The notes: generated by a model from the letters alone, not told the origin. 56,120 nt of DNA from Ignavibacteriales bacterium (GCA_021740915.1 JAIOYW010000023.1:1-56120); one strand, 5' to 3'; positions 25,476 to 34,978 are shown, counted from the stretch's first letter. Made by a program: numbers and translations.

Positions 25476-26894
25476 ATGGAAACCAGTTCAGGGGTGACTG
25501 CTGTTTTAGTTTTCTTTGGGGCAATACTTATGCTTATTGCGCTCAGCCAAATCGGAAAACTCATTTCATCGATAGCCGGCAATGTTTTTATCAGGAACTG
25601 GAAGCAGATAATGTATCTTGCCGGCATCTTCTTTTTCGGATATATAGGGGTTCTTATACTATTATATCTTGATGAAACCCATTTCTTAATACTGATCACA
25701 GGCGGGATTTTTTTCCTTGGCGCTTTATTTGTCCTGCTTGTTGTTTATAACGGTAAGATCACAATTCAGGAATTGATAAGAACGAGCGTTTCGAAATCGT
25801 ATCTTTCGAACATAATCGAGTCGATGACTGACTCGCTGATAGTTGTTAACACAAATCACGAATCCACGGTCAGAACCGTAAACCGGGCAGCACAGCGTTT
25901 ACTTAAATATGAAAAAAACGAGCTGGTCGGGGCGCCGGTTACATCAATTTTCGGCATCGAACTGACAGAAAACATTGACCTCTCCGATCTTAAAGCCGGC
26001 AGGTTTATTTCTGAATGTGAGGGCGAATATGTGACTAAAGATGGCAATAAGATACCGATACTCTTTTCTGCGGCTCCTATGCTGTCGCGGAAAAATGATG
26101 TAGAGGGAATTATTTTTGTTGCCCAGGATATTACTGAAAGAAAAGAAAATGAAAAGAAAATCCAGGAATTTATCAGTAAGCTGACTGAGTCTGAAAAAAG
26201 TCTGCAAGAATTAAATGCCAACAAAGACAGATTTTTCTCAATAATTGCCCACGATCTGCGCAGTCCGTTTTCAGCCTTGCTCGGTTATTCTGAAATAATT
26301 GCTACTGAGTACAAAGACCTTACTCCTGAAGAGCTGAAAGAATTTGCAACGAATCTTCATGATCAGGCAAAATCAGTATTCGAACTTCTTGAGAACTTAT
26401 TGACCTGGTCCAGGATACAGACAGGAAGGATAGTTTATGAGCCTGAGTTTTTCCCGGTAAGTAAAATTATGAAGGATATTGGAAAACTTTACGAAGAAAA
26501 CGCAAAACAAAAAGGTATCTCAGTAATCTGCGCCTGCGATACAAATGTTATGGCTTATGCCGATTCCAATATGATTTCAACAGTTTTAAGGAATCTTGTA
26601 TCCAACGCACTGAAATTTACGCCCACCGGCGGAGAGATTAGGATTGCCGCCGAGAAAGTGGAGAAGCAGTGCAAAATTATGGTTTCCGATACCGGGAAAG
26701 GAATTCCGGAAGAGACCCGGAAAAGACTTTTCAAAATTGATCAGAACGTAACCACTCTGGGAACCAATGCTGAAAAAGGAACCGGTCTGGGACTGATTCT
26801 CTGCAAAGAATTGCTTGATAAAAATAATGGGACGATAGAACTTACAAGTGCAGTTGATGGCGGCACAACTTTTACGATCTCTCTGCCGTGCTGA
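25476..26894 (+). CDS. PAS-domain sensor histidine kinase
   Basis: The 472-residue kinase has three N-terminal hydrophobic segments (about 8-28, 40-62 and 66-88), a PAS domain (about 112-230, ESMTDSLIVVNTNHES onward) and a coiled linker. The HisKA domain has phospho-acceptor His in FFSIIAHDLRSPFSALLGYS. The ATPase domain shows the N box NLVSNALKFTPTGGE, then DTGKGIPEE and GTGLGLILCKELL. All catalytic boxes are intact. No response regulator is encoded next to it, so it is an orphan kinase. The start is supported by GAAGGGA before ATG. Confidence 0.92.
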   Translation: METSSGVTAVLVFFGAILMLIALSQIGKLISSIAGNVFIRNWKQIMYLAGIFFFGYIGVLILLYLDETHFLILITGGIFFLGALFVLLVVYNGKITIQELIRTSVSKSYLSNIIESMTDSLIVVNTNHESTVRTVNRAAQRLLKYEKNELVGAPVTSIFGIELTENIDLSDLKAGRFISECEGEYVTKDGNKIPILFSAAPMLSRKNDVEGIIFVAQDITERKENEKKIQEFISKLTESEKSLQELNANKDRFFSIIAHDLRSPFSALLGYSEIIATEYKDLTPEELKEFATNLHDQAKSVFELLENLLTWSRIQTGRIVYEPEFFPVSKIMKDIGKLYEENAKQKGISVICACDTNVMAYADSNMISTVLRNLVSNALKFTPTGGEIRIAAEKVEKQCKIMVSDTGKGIPEETRKRLFKIDQNVTTLGTNAEKGTGLGLILCKELLDKNNGTIELTSAVDGGTTFTISLPC

Positions 26895-26982
26895 CGGCAA
26901 TTAGCGATTAAAAAGAATGTGCTTCTTCAAAATAATGCTGGTTTGAAGAAAAGACTAATGCTCTGAAATATTTCATTTACGG

Positions 26983-27016
26983 GCTGAAGCAGCGTAAGAT
27001 TGCTTCAGCTTTAATT
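26983..27016 (+). terminator. Terminator between convergent genes
   Basis: GCTGAAGCA (26983-26991) pairs with TGCTTCAGC (27001-27009), a 9-bp stem, followed by TTTAATT. It lies between the kinase gene and the convergent SGNH hydrolase gene. Confidence 0.55.
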
Positions 27017-27027
27017 CAGTCCTGCGC

Positions 27028-28203
27028 TCATTTAACAATTTCCGGCCTGAGATAAGGCAGGATAACGGGATAAAGGATATCAGCGGTAACTTTATGTCCC
27101 TCAGCGTTAAAATGCCTGTCAATTTCTCCGTATAATTGCCTGCCATCCGAAGCATACTTTTTTAATTCATCAAGCAGATCGTAATAATTCAAACCTTTGA
27201 GTTTTTCTTTAAGAATTATATTGGGCTGAATAATATCTACAGCATTTTTGTCTATCGAAAAGCCTTTAAGATAATTATTAAACACTTCAGGATAAACCTG
27301 GTAAGGGGCAGGGAGCAAAAAAAACACAACCGGAACACCTTTCGTATCAAAAAATCTCTGAATCTGAAGGCAGGTATTCGCTGTGATCGCCCACCTCCCG
27401 GAAGCTGCTTCAGATTTCAGAAAAACATCCGGGAAATAATAGGCGGTAAGTCCAATCTGTGAGAGTATATTTTCACTCCGCTGTTTCAGAAAAATAAAAA
27501 GATGTGATCGCGCCTCAAAAAAATCGTTCACGGGATAGAACAGGGCATCCTTCAGTTCCGAAAAGGATAAACTGACAGGCATCCTTAATTTATGGAGGAC
27601 ATTTATCTTTCGTACCGTGATCACAGTATCCTGCGCTTTCATAATATCATTGGCGACATAAAGAAATACAACGGCAAGATCAGGATTGATCTGCCTGTAA
27701 CTCTGTTCTGCCGATCTGAGATACTGGAGAGGATTCCAGCCGGCGCAGCCTGTATTTATAAAACTAGTATTAATTTTTTCATCTGCGAACTTTTTCTGCA
27801 GCAATTTTGCAAATGTCTCATCGTTCTCGACTGTCAATGCCTCAACAAAAGAATCCCCTATTACAGCAACTTTAAGAACGCCCTCCGGAATGCCCGCAAG
27901 ATCGCTCTCAGAAATCCTGAATCCGTTTGCATCAGAGATATAAGTTACTGTTCGTTCGCCGGTATTAACCTCTGTTTTAATATCAGGATTATGTGTCCAT
28001 CCAAGAACGCTGTCAGGTTTCCACAATCCTTCATACGGAGTTATCAATTGCTGGGGTAAAAATACTCTTATAATAAATTCAAGAACAAGAACCGAAACTC
28101 CCAGTCCGGCTATTATCAGTGCAATATTCCCTGATATTTTTTTGATGCTGTGTTTTTTCAATCGCAGGCTAAGGTTAATTGTTTTGTCTGTAAAATTAGT
28201 CAT
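27028..28203 (-). CDS. Membrane-anchored SGNH/GDSL hydrolase-like protein
   Basis: The 391-residue protein has one membrane segment (about residues 26-48) and then an SGNH-type hydrolase fold. The nucleophile block is VAVIGDSFVEALTV near residue 115. A Gly/Asn block follows (FINTGCAGWNPLQY and FLYVANDI). The C-terminal catalytic pair is seen in EIDRHFNAEGHKV, an Asp-x-His block near residue 370. Such enzymes remove acyl groups from surface glycans or lipids. The substrate cannot be told. It stands alone between two histidine kinases. Confidence 0.8.
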   Translation of the reverse strand: MTNFTDKTINLSLRLKKHSIKKISGNIALIIAGLGVSVLVLEFIIRVFLPQQLITPYEGLWKPDSVLGWTHNPDIKTEVNTGERTVTYISDANGFRISESDLAGIPEGVLKVAVIGDSFVEALTVENDETFAKLLQKKFADEKINTSFINTGCAGWNPLQYLRSAEQSYRQINPDLAVVFLYVANDIMKAQDTVITVRKINVLHKLRMPVSLSFSELKDALFYPVNDFFEARSHLFIFLKQRSENILSQIGLTAYYFPDVFLKSEAASGRWAITANTCLQIQRFFDTKGVPVVFFLLPAPYQVYPEVFNNYLKGFSIDKNAVDIIQPNIILKEKLKGLNYYDLLDELKKYASDGRQLYGEIDRHFNAEGHKVTADILYPVILPYLRPEIVK

Positions 28204-28491
28204 AATTGTAAAGTAAAGGAAATTCTGCCGGTATTCACATTAGCAAAATATTTCCCGGATGCGGTATTAAGTGTGGCAGGAGGCTACGGACTTCCGCAGA
28301 TTTCCTGGCGATTGACCGGCAAGAGAATACTATCCCGAGATATTCGGCATAATTCTTCGAGGGTAAATGCCCACCCTCATTATCAGATCAGGGATAACTC
28401 TTTCCTCTCAGAGAAATAATTTCAGCATAATCCGGCAGAAAGTATATACCGGATAATTCTATCGCCATCGGAGCTCTGCCGCTCATCAATT

Positions 28492-31400
28492 CTAAAGGAA
28501 GAGTTCGTCACTCTCTTTTTTGGGTTCGGCGGGGATTTCAACACGGAAAGTTGAACCAGCGCCCCGTTCGCTCTCAAGCGTCAGAACGCCTTTTAGAAGT
28601 ACGGCGCTTTTCCTTGTAATTGCAAGACCGAGTCCAACGCCCTGATAGTCCCGTGTGTAGCCTTCGCTCAACTGCCTGAACTCCTGCCAGATAATCTCCT
28701 GTTTAGTTTGCGGAATGCCGATGCCGGTATCTGTCACTTCGATGAGCAGATTTTGATTATCTCCCGATCCATGGTCGCTGATCCGAACTTTAACGCTGCC
28801 CTCGTCAGTGTATTTTATTGCATTCTCAATCAGATTTGAAAGGATATTCACCATTAAAGACTCGTCAGTAATATAAACAGGATGTGTCAATTTGGAAATG
28901 TGACTTAATCTGAGATTCTTCTTCTCGGCTTTCGATCTGAAGGAGCGGCAAATTCTTTCGACCAACTGATCAATTCTTACATCCTTAAAAGAGAGGATCG
29001 ATTCGCCGGACTCAAGATCGGTAAGAGCCAATATTTTGGTAAGAGTGTTCTGCATTCTTTCTGAACTCGACTGAATTGCCTGTATCATTTCGAGATCATC
29101 GGGATCTTTATTAGATTTTTCAAGGAGTTCGGCATAACCCTTTATTGCAACGAACGGAGTCCTCAGTTCATGGCTCATATTTGCAAGGAAAATCGTTTTA
29201 ATACGATTCATCTCCTGCGCAGTATTCCGCGCTTCGAGCAGATCCGTTTCAATCTTTTTGCGGTTCCCGATATTAACAAGCATCTGGGCAAAAATCTGGA
29301 GCAGTTCGCGCTCGGTATTCTGTAAAATATGCTTTTCACGTACATAGTCGAAACCGATAAATCCGGTGCAGATACCGATCTGCATCATAGGAATAGAGAT
29401 TAAACTTCTTATACCCTGAGGTTTCAGAACGTCCTTAGTGTAACCATCGGGAAGCGCATCCACTTCCGGCACGTACATTATTTCACCTTTACGGAAAGCA
29501 TCAACCCAGTCCTGCCCAAGAGGTATATTCTGCAAGCCTTCGATGAATGGTTCAATTCCTTCAGCGCACCACTCAAATGTATTCGAACATAAACCGCTCG
29601 AATCATCAAAAGTAAAGACGTAAGTCCTGTCAGCATTACTAAATTTACCTAATACCCCAAGAGTTTTTTGAATTTCATCCTCCACCTGACTGATCGGAAT
29701 ATTAATGTAAACCGTAGAAATTTCGACCAGCAATTGCCTGAAAAGAGCCTGGATTGTTATGTGCTCTTCAGCTTTTTTTCTTTCATTAACGTTCACAAGC
29801 ATTTCAGAGTAAATAATTAACAACTGCTCTTCATTTGCTGTAAATTCGAATAATTCACCTGAGAACGTAAAAATCACGCAGCCGTTACATTGTCCGGAAG
29901 ATATCATCGGCAAAATGACAACACCCTGAATTTGGGCAGTAATCATAAAATCACGAAGTTTTTCAGGAAAAACGCCCGGCTTCGACAGTATATTAATTTC
30001 GCCGTCCCTTAATCCGGCAATCACCATCGATTTGATCTGATCACATCTGATCTGCGGGGGTATAACAAATGGCGCGCCTTCCATTCCCCACTTGTATTTT
30101 AAGAAAAATTCAGAAGCGCCGGATTTTGTGCCATAGATCATTCCTGCATCAGCATGAAGGAAACCGCTGAGTCTTTCAAGAGATGATCTGATCGCCTGAT
30201 CAATCTCATTAATTGGAATATTAATAAAATTCGCTGATAATTCCGTTAACAGTTGTCTTAGCTCAGACTCAGCCTGAATCCTTATCTCTGCCTTTTTTCT
30301 GTGCGTAATATTTTTTCCATACACACATACGCCCACGACTTCATTTTCCACTTCGATCGGACTCATGGCAACTTCAACATAAACAAAGTCATCATTCAGG
30401 GGAATCCTGTCCTCAAAGATAAAATGTTCGTTGGATAAAGCCTTGTCATACCTGCTTTTCCATAAATCTTTTAACTCAACGGGCAGGATTTCAATAATAT
30501 TTACCCCGGGTTCGATAAGAACCCCAAAAGCTTCAAAATATGAAGCCGAGAAAACTTCATTCACATAATGAATAACGTAATTCCTGTCAACAGTCCAGAT
30601 ACTCTCAAGTGAATTTTGAAGAATCGCTTTCAAATTTGCATGATTCTCACTCAGAAGCCGTTCCGATTCCTTCTGAGATGTAACGTCACGCGCAGAACCG
30701 ACAACCCCTATAAGTTTTCCCGAATCGTCAAAAAGCGGCGCTTTCCAGACATCGAGAAAAAGAAACTTTCCGCGCACATTGCCGAATTCTTCAAAATGCA
30801 TAAGTTTCATTTCCCGGAGGGTAACCGCATCCGAGTCAATGCACATTTCACCAAATGAATACCACTGATTATCCCCGGGGTTTTCCTTACGAATCCTTTC
30901 GGCAAAAAAGAGATCATTTTTCCCGATTGGTTCATCAGTATCAACTGCATGTATGAGTTTGGAACATGCTGCCTGATTCACAAAAATAAATCTTGAATTA
31001 AGGTCTTTTGCCCATAACATATCGGGCATTGTGTCGGACATTAGCCGGAAAAGGGAAAATGTTTCCTTAAATTTCTTTTCAGCGTGTTCAACTTCTTTTT
31101 CTTTTTTAACACTCTCGGTAACTTCTCTGATAACTACAAAATAACTGCCTGCCCAACTTTTTATCTCAGTGCAGAGCACGTCGAATACTCTTGTCTCTTC
31201 ATTTATAATTGATTCTAATCTTTGATAACGTTTTTTTTCAAGTATAGCTTCAACGAGCTTATTTGACTCAATCTTTGAACTGATGAGGCTCGTTCCTATT
31301 GCTTCTTTATAACCGATTTCCAAAAACTCGATAGCGGCTTTATTGATATCAATTATTACATTATTATTGTCAATAGCAAGCATGCCGTCGGGGAGCGACT

Positions 31401-32142
31401 CCACAAGTATTTCGCGCGTGACCGGGGCAAGATCAAGAAGCCGTGCAAAACGCATTGCAACAACGAGCAGAATACCGCTCAGCAGTATGCTGGCAGGAGT
31501 GATATTCAGACCCGGTACAGGGTTCAGCCCAAGCACATATATGAGGCTTGCAATAAAAGGGCACATACCTGCGAGCAGGATAAACCATGCCTGGTTCAGG
31601 TACTCTCCGGCTCTTCGGAAACTGAAAACAGACAGCGTATAAGATGTGAATAAAAGCAGCAGATAATTATATCCAAGGTAACCAATCCAGAACCAGGTTC
31701 CGTGATAATACTGCATCAGATTGGTTGAGGAAGAGATCTCCGAAAATCCTGTCCATATAAGATGATGATCCTGGTTTGTCCATGCAAACGCAATAGTAAT
31801 AACCGGAATACTGTAAAGAAGCGCCAGCCAGGTGCGCTTTATAAGGCGTACTCTGCCGGTAAATTTAATTGCAAACTGAAGGTACATTACGGGAACAGTG
31901 GTAGCGGCTAAATATTCAAATTTGGAGAATAAAATTTTGCTTTGCTGTGAAGTTGATCCGGCTTCAAAAAAATCTATCAGTGCCCAAATTCCTGCGAGTA
32001 CCATAAGATAAACTAATTCTGTGGCGCCGCGGGCAATCCTTCGCTTCCATGCTAAATAGGCTGTGAAGAATGAAAGGAGAGTTGTGGCGAGGAAAAAACC
32101 GGTATATATTGTAAAATTAAAATTCACCATTTTTACGCTCAA
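28492..32142 (-). CDS. Large hybrid-sensor histidine kinase (7TM, PAS, GAF)
   Basis: The 1216-residue kinase starts with a seven- to eight-helix membrane region (residues about 1-230, 7TMR histidine-kinase N-terminal type). Three PAS-type domains follow (about 240-345, 365-490 and 495-620), then two GAF-type domains (about 640-790 and 805-960). The HisKA domain shows FLANMSHELRTPFVAIKGYA, and the ATPase domain shows NLIENAIKYTDEG, DTGIGIPQ and GVGLGLAITRKSAV. The catalytic boxes are intact. There is no receiver domain and no adjacent response regulator. It probably combines several cues, such as a membrane signal and small ligands, into one phosphorylation output. The partner is unknown. Confidence 0.92.
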   Translation of the reverse strand: MSVKMVNFNFTIYTGFFLATTLLSFFTAYLAWKRRIARGATELVYLMVLAGIWALIDFFEAGSTSQQSKILFSKFEYLAATTVPVMYLQFAIKFTGRVRLIKRTWLALLYSIPVITIAFAWTNQDHHLIWTGFSEISSSTNLMQYYHGTWFWIGYLGYNYLLLLFTSYTLSVFSFRRAGEYLNQAWFILLAGMCPFIASLIYVLGLNPVPGLNITPASILLSGILLVVAMRFARLLDLAPVTREILVESLPDGMLAIDNNNVIIDINKAAIEFLEIGYKEAIGTSLISSKIESNKLVEAILEKKRYQRLESIINEETRVFDVLCTEIKSWAGSYFVVIREVTESVKKEKEVEHAEKKFKETFSLFRLMSDTMPDMLWAKDLNSRFIFVNQAACSKLIHAVDTDEPIGKNDLFFAERIRKENPGDNQWYSFGEMCIDSDAVTLREMKLMHFEEFGNVRGKFLFLDVWKAPLFDDSGKLIGVVGSARDVTSQKESERLLSENHANLKAILQNSLESIWTVDRNYVIHYVNEVFSASYFEAFGVLIEPGVNIIEILPVELKDLWKSRYDKALSNEHFIFEDRIPLNDDFVYVEVAMSPIEVENEVVGVCVYGKNITHRKKAEIRIQAESELRQLLTELSANFINIPINEIDQAIRSSLERLSGFLHADAGMIYGTKSGASEFFLKYKWGMEGAPFVIPPQIRCDQIKSMVIAGLRDGEINILSKPGVFPEKLRDFMITAQIQGVVILPMISSGQCNGCVIFTFSGELFEFTANEEQLLIIYSEMLVNVNERKKAEEHITIQALFRQLLVEISTVYINIPISQVEDEIQKTLGVLGKFSNADRTYVFTFDDSSGLCSNTFEWCAEGIEPFIEGLQNIPLGQDWVDAFRKGEIMYVPEVDALPDGYTKDVLKPQGIRSLISIPMMQIGICTGFIGFDYVREKHILQNTERELLQIFAQMLVNIGNRKKIETDLLEARNTAQEMNRIKTIFLANMSHELRTPFVAIKGYAELLEKSNKDPDDLEMIQAIQSSSERMQNTLTKILALTDLESGESILSFKDVRIDQLVERICRSFRSKAEKKNLRLSHISKLTHPVYITDESLMVNILSNLIENAIKYTDEGSVKVRISDHGSGDNQNLLIEVTDTGIGIPQTKQEIIWQEFRQLSEGYTRDYQGVGLGLAITRKSAVLLKGVLTLESERGAGSTFRVEIPAEPKKESDELFL

Positions 32143-32427
32143 TTTGAATTAAAAATCGGTGACAACTTTAATTGCCAGTGCCATTCACGGAGATTAAGGA
32201 TCATAAACCTGAACCGGGTACCGAAATAACATTACAACTAATATTATCTATAATGAAATCTTCATCATCAATTTCAAATAATATTTGCTCTAAAATAACT
32301 TAATAATGTAAATCAAACAATAATTGTTCTAATAAATATTTAAGATATTTGAGTTCAAAATTATGATAATGCAGAGCGCCGGATTTTTAACCGGAGAACA
32401 TGCTAAAAGAAAGCATATTCAGTTAAT
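32143..32427. other. AT-rich region upstream of the large kinase
   Basis: No gene is visible. The region should carry the kinase promoter. A small inverted repeat AACAAT-A-ATTGTT (32316-32328) is present, but it is AT-rich and too far from the start to assign. Confidence 0.4.
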
Positions 32428-32655
32428 CCGATAAACAACGTTGCCGATAACCCGCCGCCCATAACAGCAATGTGGATTAAAAAGACAAAGCCAAAGATTA
32501 AGCCCGCACTGCGGGGCAACAATGTTAATTAATAGAACAACCTTGAACAACAAAGCCGAAACGGAAAGACCAAACCAAAAACTTAAAAATTGCCGAACCT
32601 GTCTGCCAGCAGGCAGATGCGAAATCGCTGTCGCCTTAAGCCACTTGTTATACCG
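32428..32655 (-). repeat. Dispersed element with attC-like ends and a palindromic insert
   Basis: Read on the minus strand, it begins TATAACAAGTGGCTTAAGGC directly at the stop of the restriction-modification remnant and ends near GGGTTATCGGCAACGTTG. The opening resembles integron attC/VCR sites (TAACAA..CTCAAG), but I cannot match the RYYYAAC/GTTRRRY cores cleanly. It contains TCTGCC-AGCA-GGCAGA (about 32602-32617), a cousin of the 19-bp palindrome at 10195. An open frame here (32419-32673) reads YNKWLKATAISH then LPAGRQ and looks like a translated repeat, not a protein. Confidence 0.35.
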
Positions 32656-33184
32656 TTTTCTCAACTTCTTCAAAATATTTATCTATTTCGTTTTGTAAAT
32701 CAATTGTCTTTGAAAGAGAAGTTACAATTTTGCAATAAGTTTTAATTTCATCTAAAGTAAGCGTTCTATCTTTTCTGTCTTTTAACCATTTTTCACAGAC
32801 TTGATAACCACCTATTTGATATTGCCAAACTGCTTCTTTTATTCCGTCAAAATATTGTTCTTTGTTTATCCACACTTTCCCATTGTCACGCTGAGCAGAG
32901 TCGAAGCGTGGCTTTTCTAATTTGTTAGCCCCATCAATAGGGAATTTGGAGATTGATTTATCCAAATCTTTTGATTTAAGTAAATGCAAATCTGCAAGTT
33001 GTTGACCAAGTTTGCCAAGTTGAATAAAAAGTTTGTAGTCTCTTGTGAAAGGAACACGTGGAAAATCGATTTTTAAGAATTCTGCGTATTTTATGCGGTA
33101 TATGTTACTGAAAAGAACGGCATAGATGTAATAAAATATTTCTTCAGGCGTTACGTCTTTTGTAATTCTTTTTTTGTTCCTCAA
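32648..33184 (-). pseudogene. Type ISP restriction-modification gene remnant, C-terminal part
   Basis: This frame of 178 codons reads KRITKDVTPEEIFYYIYAVL, then KYAEFLKIDFPRVPFTRDY and LADLHLL, ending in IDKYFEEVEKTV. It is the specificity-domain end of type ISP (helicase-methyltransferase) restriction-modification proteins. It has no proper start and is joined to the upstream frame by a single-base shift near 33165-33190. The segment RFDSAQRDN is encoded by a short element at 32884-32908 (TGTCACGCTGAGC..GAAGCG), which is inserted in frame and is known to me as a dispersed repeat in this phylum. This is the 3' end of the decayed gene. Confidence 0.8.
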
Positions 33185-33548
33185 ATAACGCCGGATTTAT
33201 ATTTGGCTGTCGTGTTTGATGCTCTATTTCCGGCTCAAACATCATCATCTGAACAATTGCGCCTTTCATTTTTTCTCTTTTTCCCGGTTAAAGATATAAT
33301 GGGAAAACTAATTCTCCGCCACGCCTATATAAATTAAAGGCAACTATTATTTCTGAAATAAACACAATGTCATAATTTTCAGAGCCAATTACACTGCTTT
33401 GCCTTCCTATCGAAATAGCTAAATTCGGATGTAATAGATGTTTAAGAATTTCTTTTCTCGAACGCTCAATCATTTCATCATGGTATAAAATCCATCTTTC
33501 ATCAAAGGGGCGGTAAAGAATTTTAGTAATCGAATCTTTCCAATCCAA
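33185..33548 (-). pseudogene. Type ISP restriction-modification remnant, middle part
   Basis: The frame reads LDWKDSITKILYRPFDERWI and then NLAISIGRQSSVIGSENYD to GGELVFPLYL, where it meets TAA at 33288-33290. The same frame continues beyond that stop with QMMMFEPEIEHQTRQPNINP, which also belongs to the family. The TAA is therefore a nonsense change inside one original gene. Confidence 0.75.
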
Positions 33549-33584
33549 ATCTTTTTTAAGTTTTTCTTTCTGTTCTTTTATTTT

Positions 33585-33929
33585 TCAGTTTTGGTTTTCT
33601 GTTAAGCCATAAGTTTGTTTAAGAATTTCCTCGTCTACTTTGATGTCTATGAATTGTTTTACTCTTCGTTCAAGTTCCTTCTTTTCAAAATCAATTACAA
33701 AACCGTCTCTTGCTGTTACAATGCCTACACTATTAACGGGAAAAATATCAGTTATTTTTTTATAGGTTTGATACTTTTTTAATAGAGTAACATCTTGCGG
33801 AATAAAAAGATAAAACTCACTTTGCGGTTCAAGTTTATTCCACTTAACATTTTTAATGTTGTGCTTGTTCAGCCAGTCGTATTTGGTATCTCGTAATCCA
33901 TAAATTTCTGAGTGATAAACTTTAGCCAT
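33585..33929 (-). pseudogene. Type ISP restriction-modification remnant, middle part with TGA
   Basis: The frame reads AKVYHSEIYGLRDTKYDWLN, then EFYLFIPQDVTLLKKY and VNSVGIVTARDGFVIDF, ending ENQN before TGA (33585-33587). The next codons in the same frame, KIKEQKEKLKKDLDWKDS, continue the family. The TGA stands where relatives have a Trp codon, a one-base change from TGG. Other genes in the window use TGA as a stop, so recoding is unlikely. Confidence 0.8.
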
Positions 33930-33939
33930 AATATTTCCT

Positions 33940-34740
33940 TTTCAATAAACCGTTGAAACGGTTGATCTTTTTGTTTTCCTTTTCTACACACCCACGGATA
34001 AATCCGTGGGTTAAATTCAACTTTTCTCAGGTAAATACAAAATATACCACGCTTTGACCATAAGAATGTCTATAATACTTTCCATTAACCCACGACTTCA
34101 GTCGTGGGTACAAGCCGATAATGGAACATACTGAACCGATTCATCGGTTTCCATCCCTAAAACCATACTTCTCTTCGAATCTTTTGTATTCTTCAGCAAA
34201 ACTACTTTTTTTATGGTGCTCTTTCTGATTAAAGATATATCTCTTTACTTCACTAATCATCGATTCGCTAATCGAAAAAGCGCCGTACCCAGTCTGCCAG
34301 GCAAATTTACTTTTAATAAATCCACTTTGATTTATCCAGTGAGAAGAATTTCCTTTTAAATTCTTTGCAATGTCTGCTATTGAGTAATTTTGATTTTGAA
34401 GCATTAGAATATGAATATGATCGGAAGTTCCATTTATTGAAGCTGCTAAACTTTTAAAGTCATTCTCAATAATCTGCTTTAAATGCTCATATAATTTCTT
34501 TTCGAAAGATTCGTCTATCAACGGTATTCTTTCCTTTGTGCCGAAGATTAAGTGTATCCAGATTTTAGTTAGTGAATGCGGCATATTCTTTATTCCTTTA
34601 GAAAATAGAAAACGGTTGCAACCGTGGGTTAGCTCCAAATCAGATTAGAATTTTTAACAATTTGGAGTCCAAACCCACGACTTCAGTCGTGGGACAGAAA
34701 AACTAATGCTAATAGATAAAACCGGTTCATCGGTTTCCCT
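33940..34740 (-). mobile_element. IS200-like/RAYT element with paired palindromes
   Basis: About 800 bases interrupt the restriction-modification remnant. A Y1 transposase gene is flanked by two palindrome types. P1 (AACCGnT..AnCGGTT) lies at 33948-33963, 34134-34149, 34612-34625 and 34720-34735. P2 (CCCACGnnT..AnnCGTGGG) lies at 33991-34010, 34088-34109 and 34674-34693. The order is P1-P2-P2-P1-transposase-P1-(half P2)-P2-P1, so mirror-image pairs stand on each side, as in REP/BIME structures. Similar AAAAAGGA and AAAAGGA sequences at the two edges mark the target, and removing the element restores the frame (IKYKK.. to GNIMAKVYH). Confidence 0.8.
34141..34584 (-). CDS. IS200/RAYT-type Y1 transposase
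   Basis: The 147-residue HUH-type transposase has the metal-binding HxH motif at His56 and His58 (SDHIHILM) and the catalytic Tyr116 in the helix VKRYIFNQKEHHK, with Gln120 four residues later. All active-site residues are present. Start ATG at 34584 (MPHSLTKIWIHLIFGTKER) was chosen because AAAGGA lies about 9 bases upstream and the family begins this way. The longer frame to 34638 would run through the P1 palindrome. No TnpB gene is present. The enzyme probably recognises the flanking hairpins as single-stranded DNA. Confidence 0.9.
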   Translation of the reverse strand: MPHSLTKIWIHLIFGTKERIPLIDESFEKKLYEHLKQIIENDFKSLAASINGTSDHIHILMLQNQNYSIADIAKNLKGNSSHWINQSGFIKSKFAWQTGYGAFSISESMISEVKRYIFNQKEHHKKSSFAEEYKRFEEKYGFRDGNR

Positions 34741-34978
34741 AATCCTTTTTATACTTTATCATAAAACAAACAGCGACACACTGCATAATATCAAAAACAT
34801 TTTCGTCTTTAGTTCCATCAAGAGCTTTTTCTTTCTTTAAACTATTTCTGTGCAAATCGAGGATGTATATTTCATCAAAACTATTCATCAAAGATCGTCG
34901 CATTCCTCTGAAAGTTGGATTATCGAGATAACTGTGGTTTGTAATAAATCCCAAAACGCCTTCACCGGCTTGGTCAAT
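34739..34978 (-). pseudogene. Type ISP restriction-modification remnant, 5'-most part
   Basis: The homology starts at IDQAGEGVLGFITNHSYLDN just after an in-frame TAA (34979-34981) and runs through TFRGMRRSLMNSFDEIYILD and then DENVFDIMQCVAVCFMIKYKKD to a stop in the inserted element. This is the region just after the methyltransferase NPPY motif in the family. The helicase, nuclease and most methyltransferase parts upstream are gone, so the gene was cut at about 34980 as well as interrupted. Confidence 0.8.

Noticed and set aside
32316-32328. AACAAT-A-ATTGTT inverted repeat as a regulatory site
   Set aside because: It is short, AT-rich and about 170 bases from the kinase start, so chance is likely.
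32419-32673. 84-residue minus-strand open frame with LPAGRQ
   Set aside because: It overlaps the end of the restriction remnant, has low protein-like character and is better explained as a dispersed element.
33585-33587. TGA read as tryptophan (recoding)
   Set aside because: The TGA replaces a conserved Trp, but several intact genes of the window end in TGA (for example at 12179-12181 and 47466-47468), and the same remnant also has a TAA and a frameshift.
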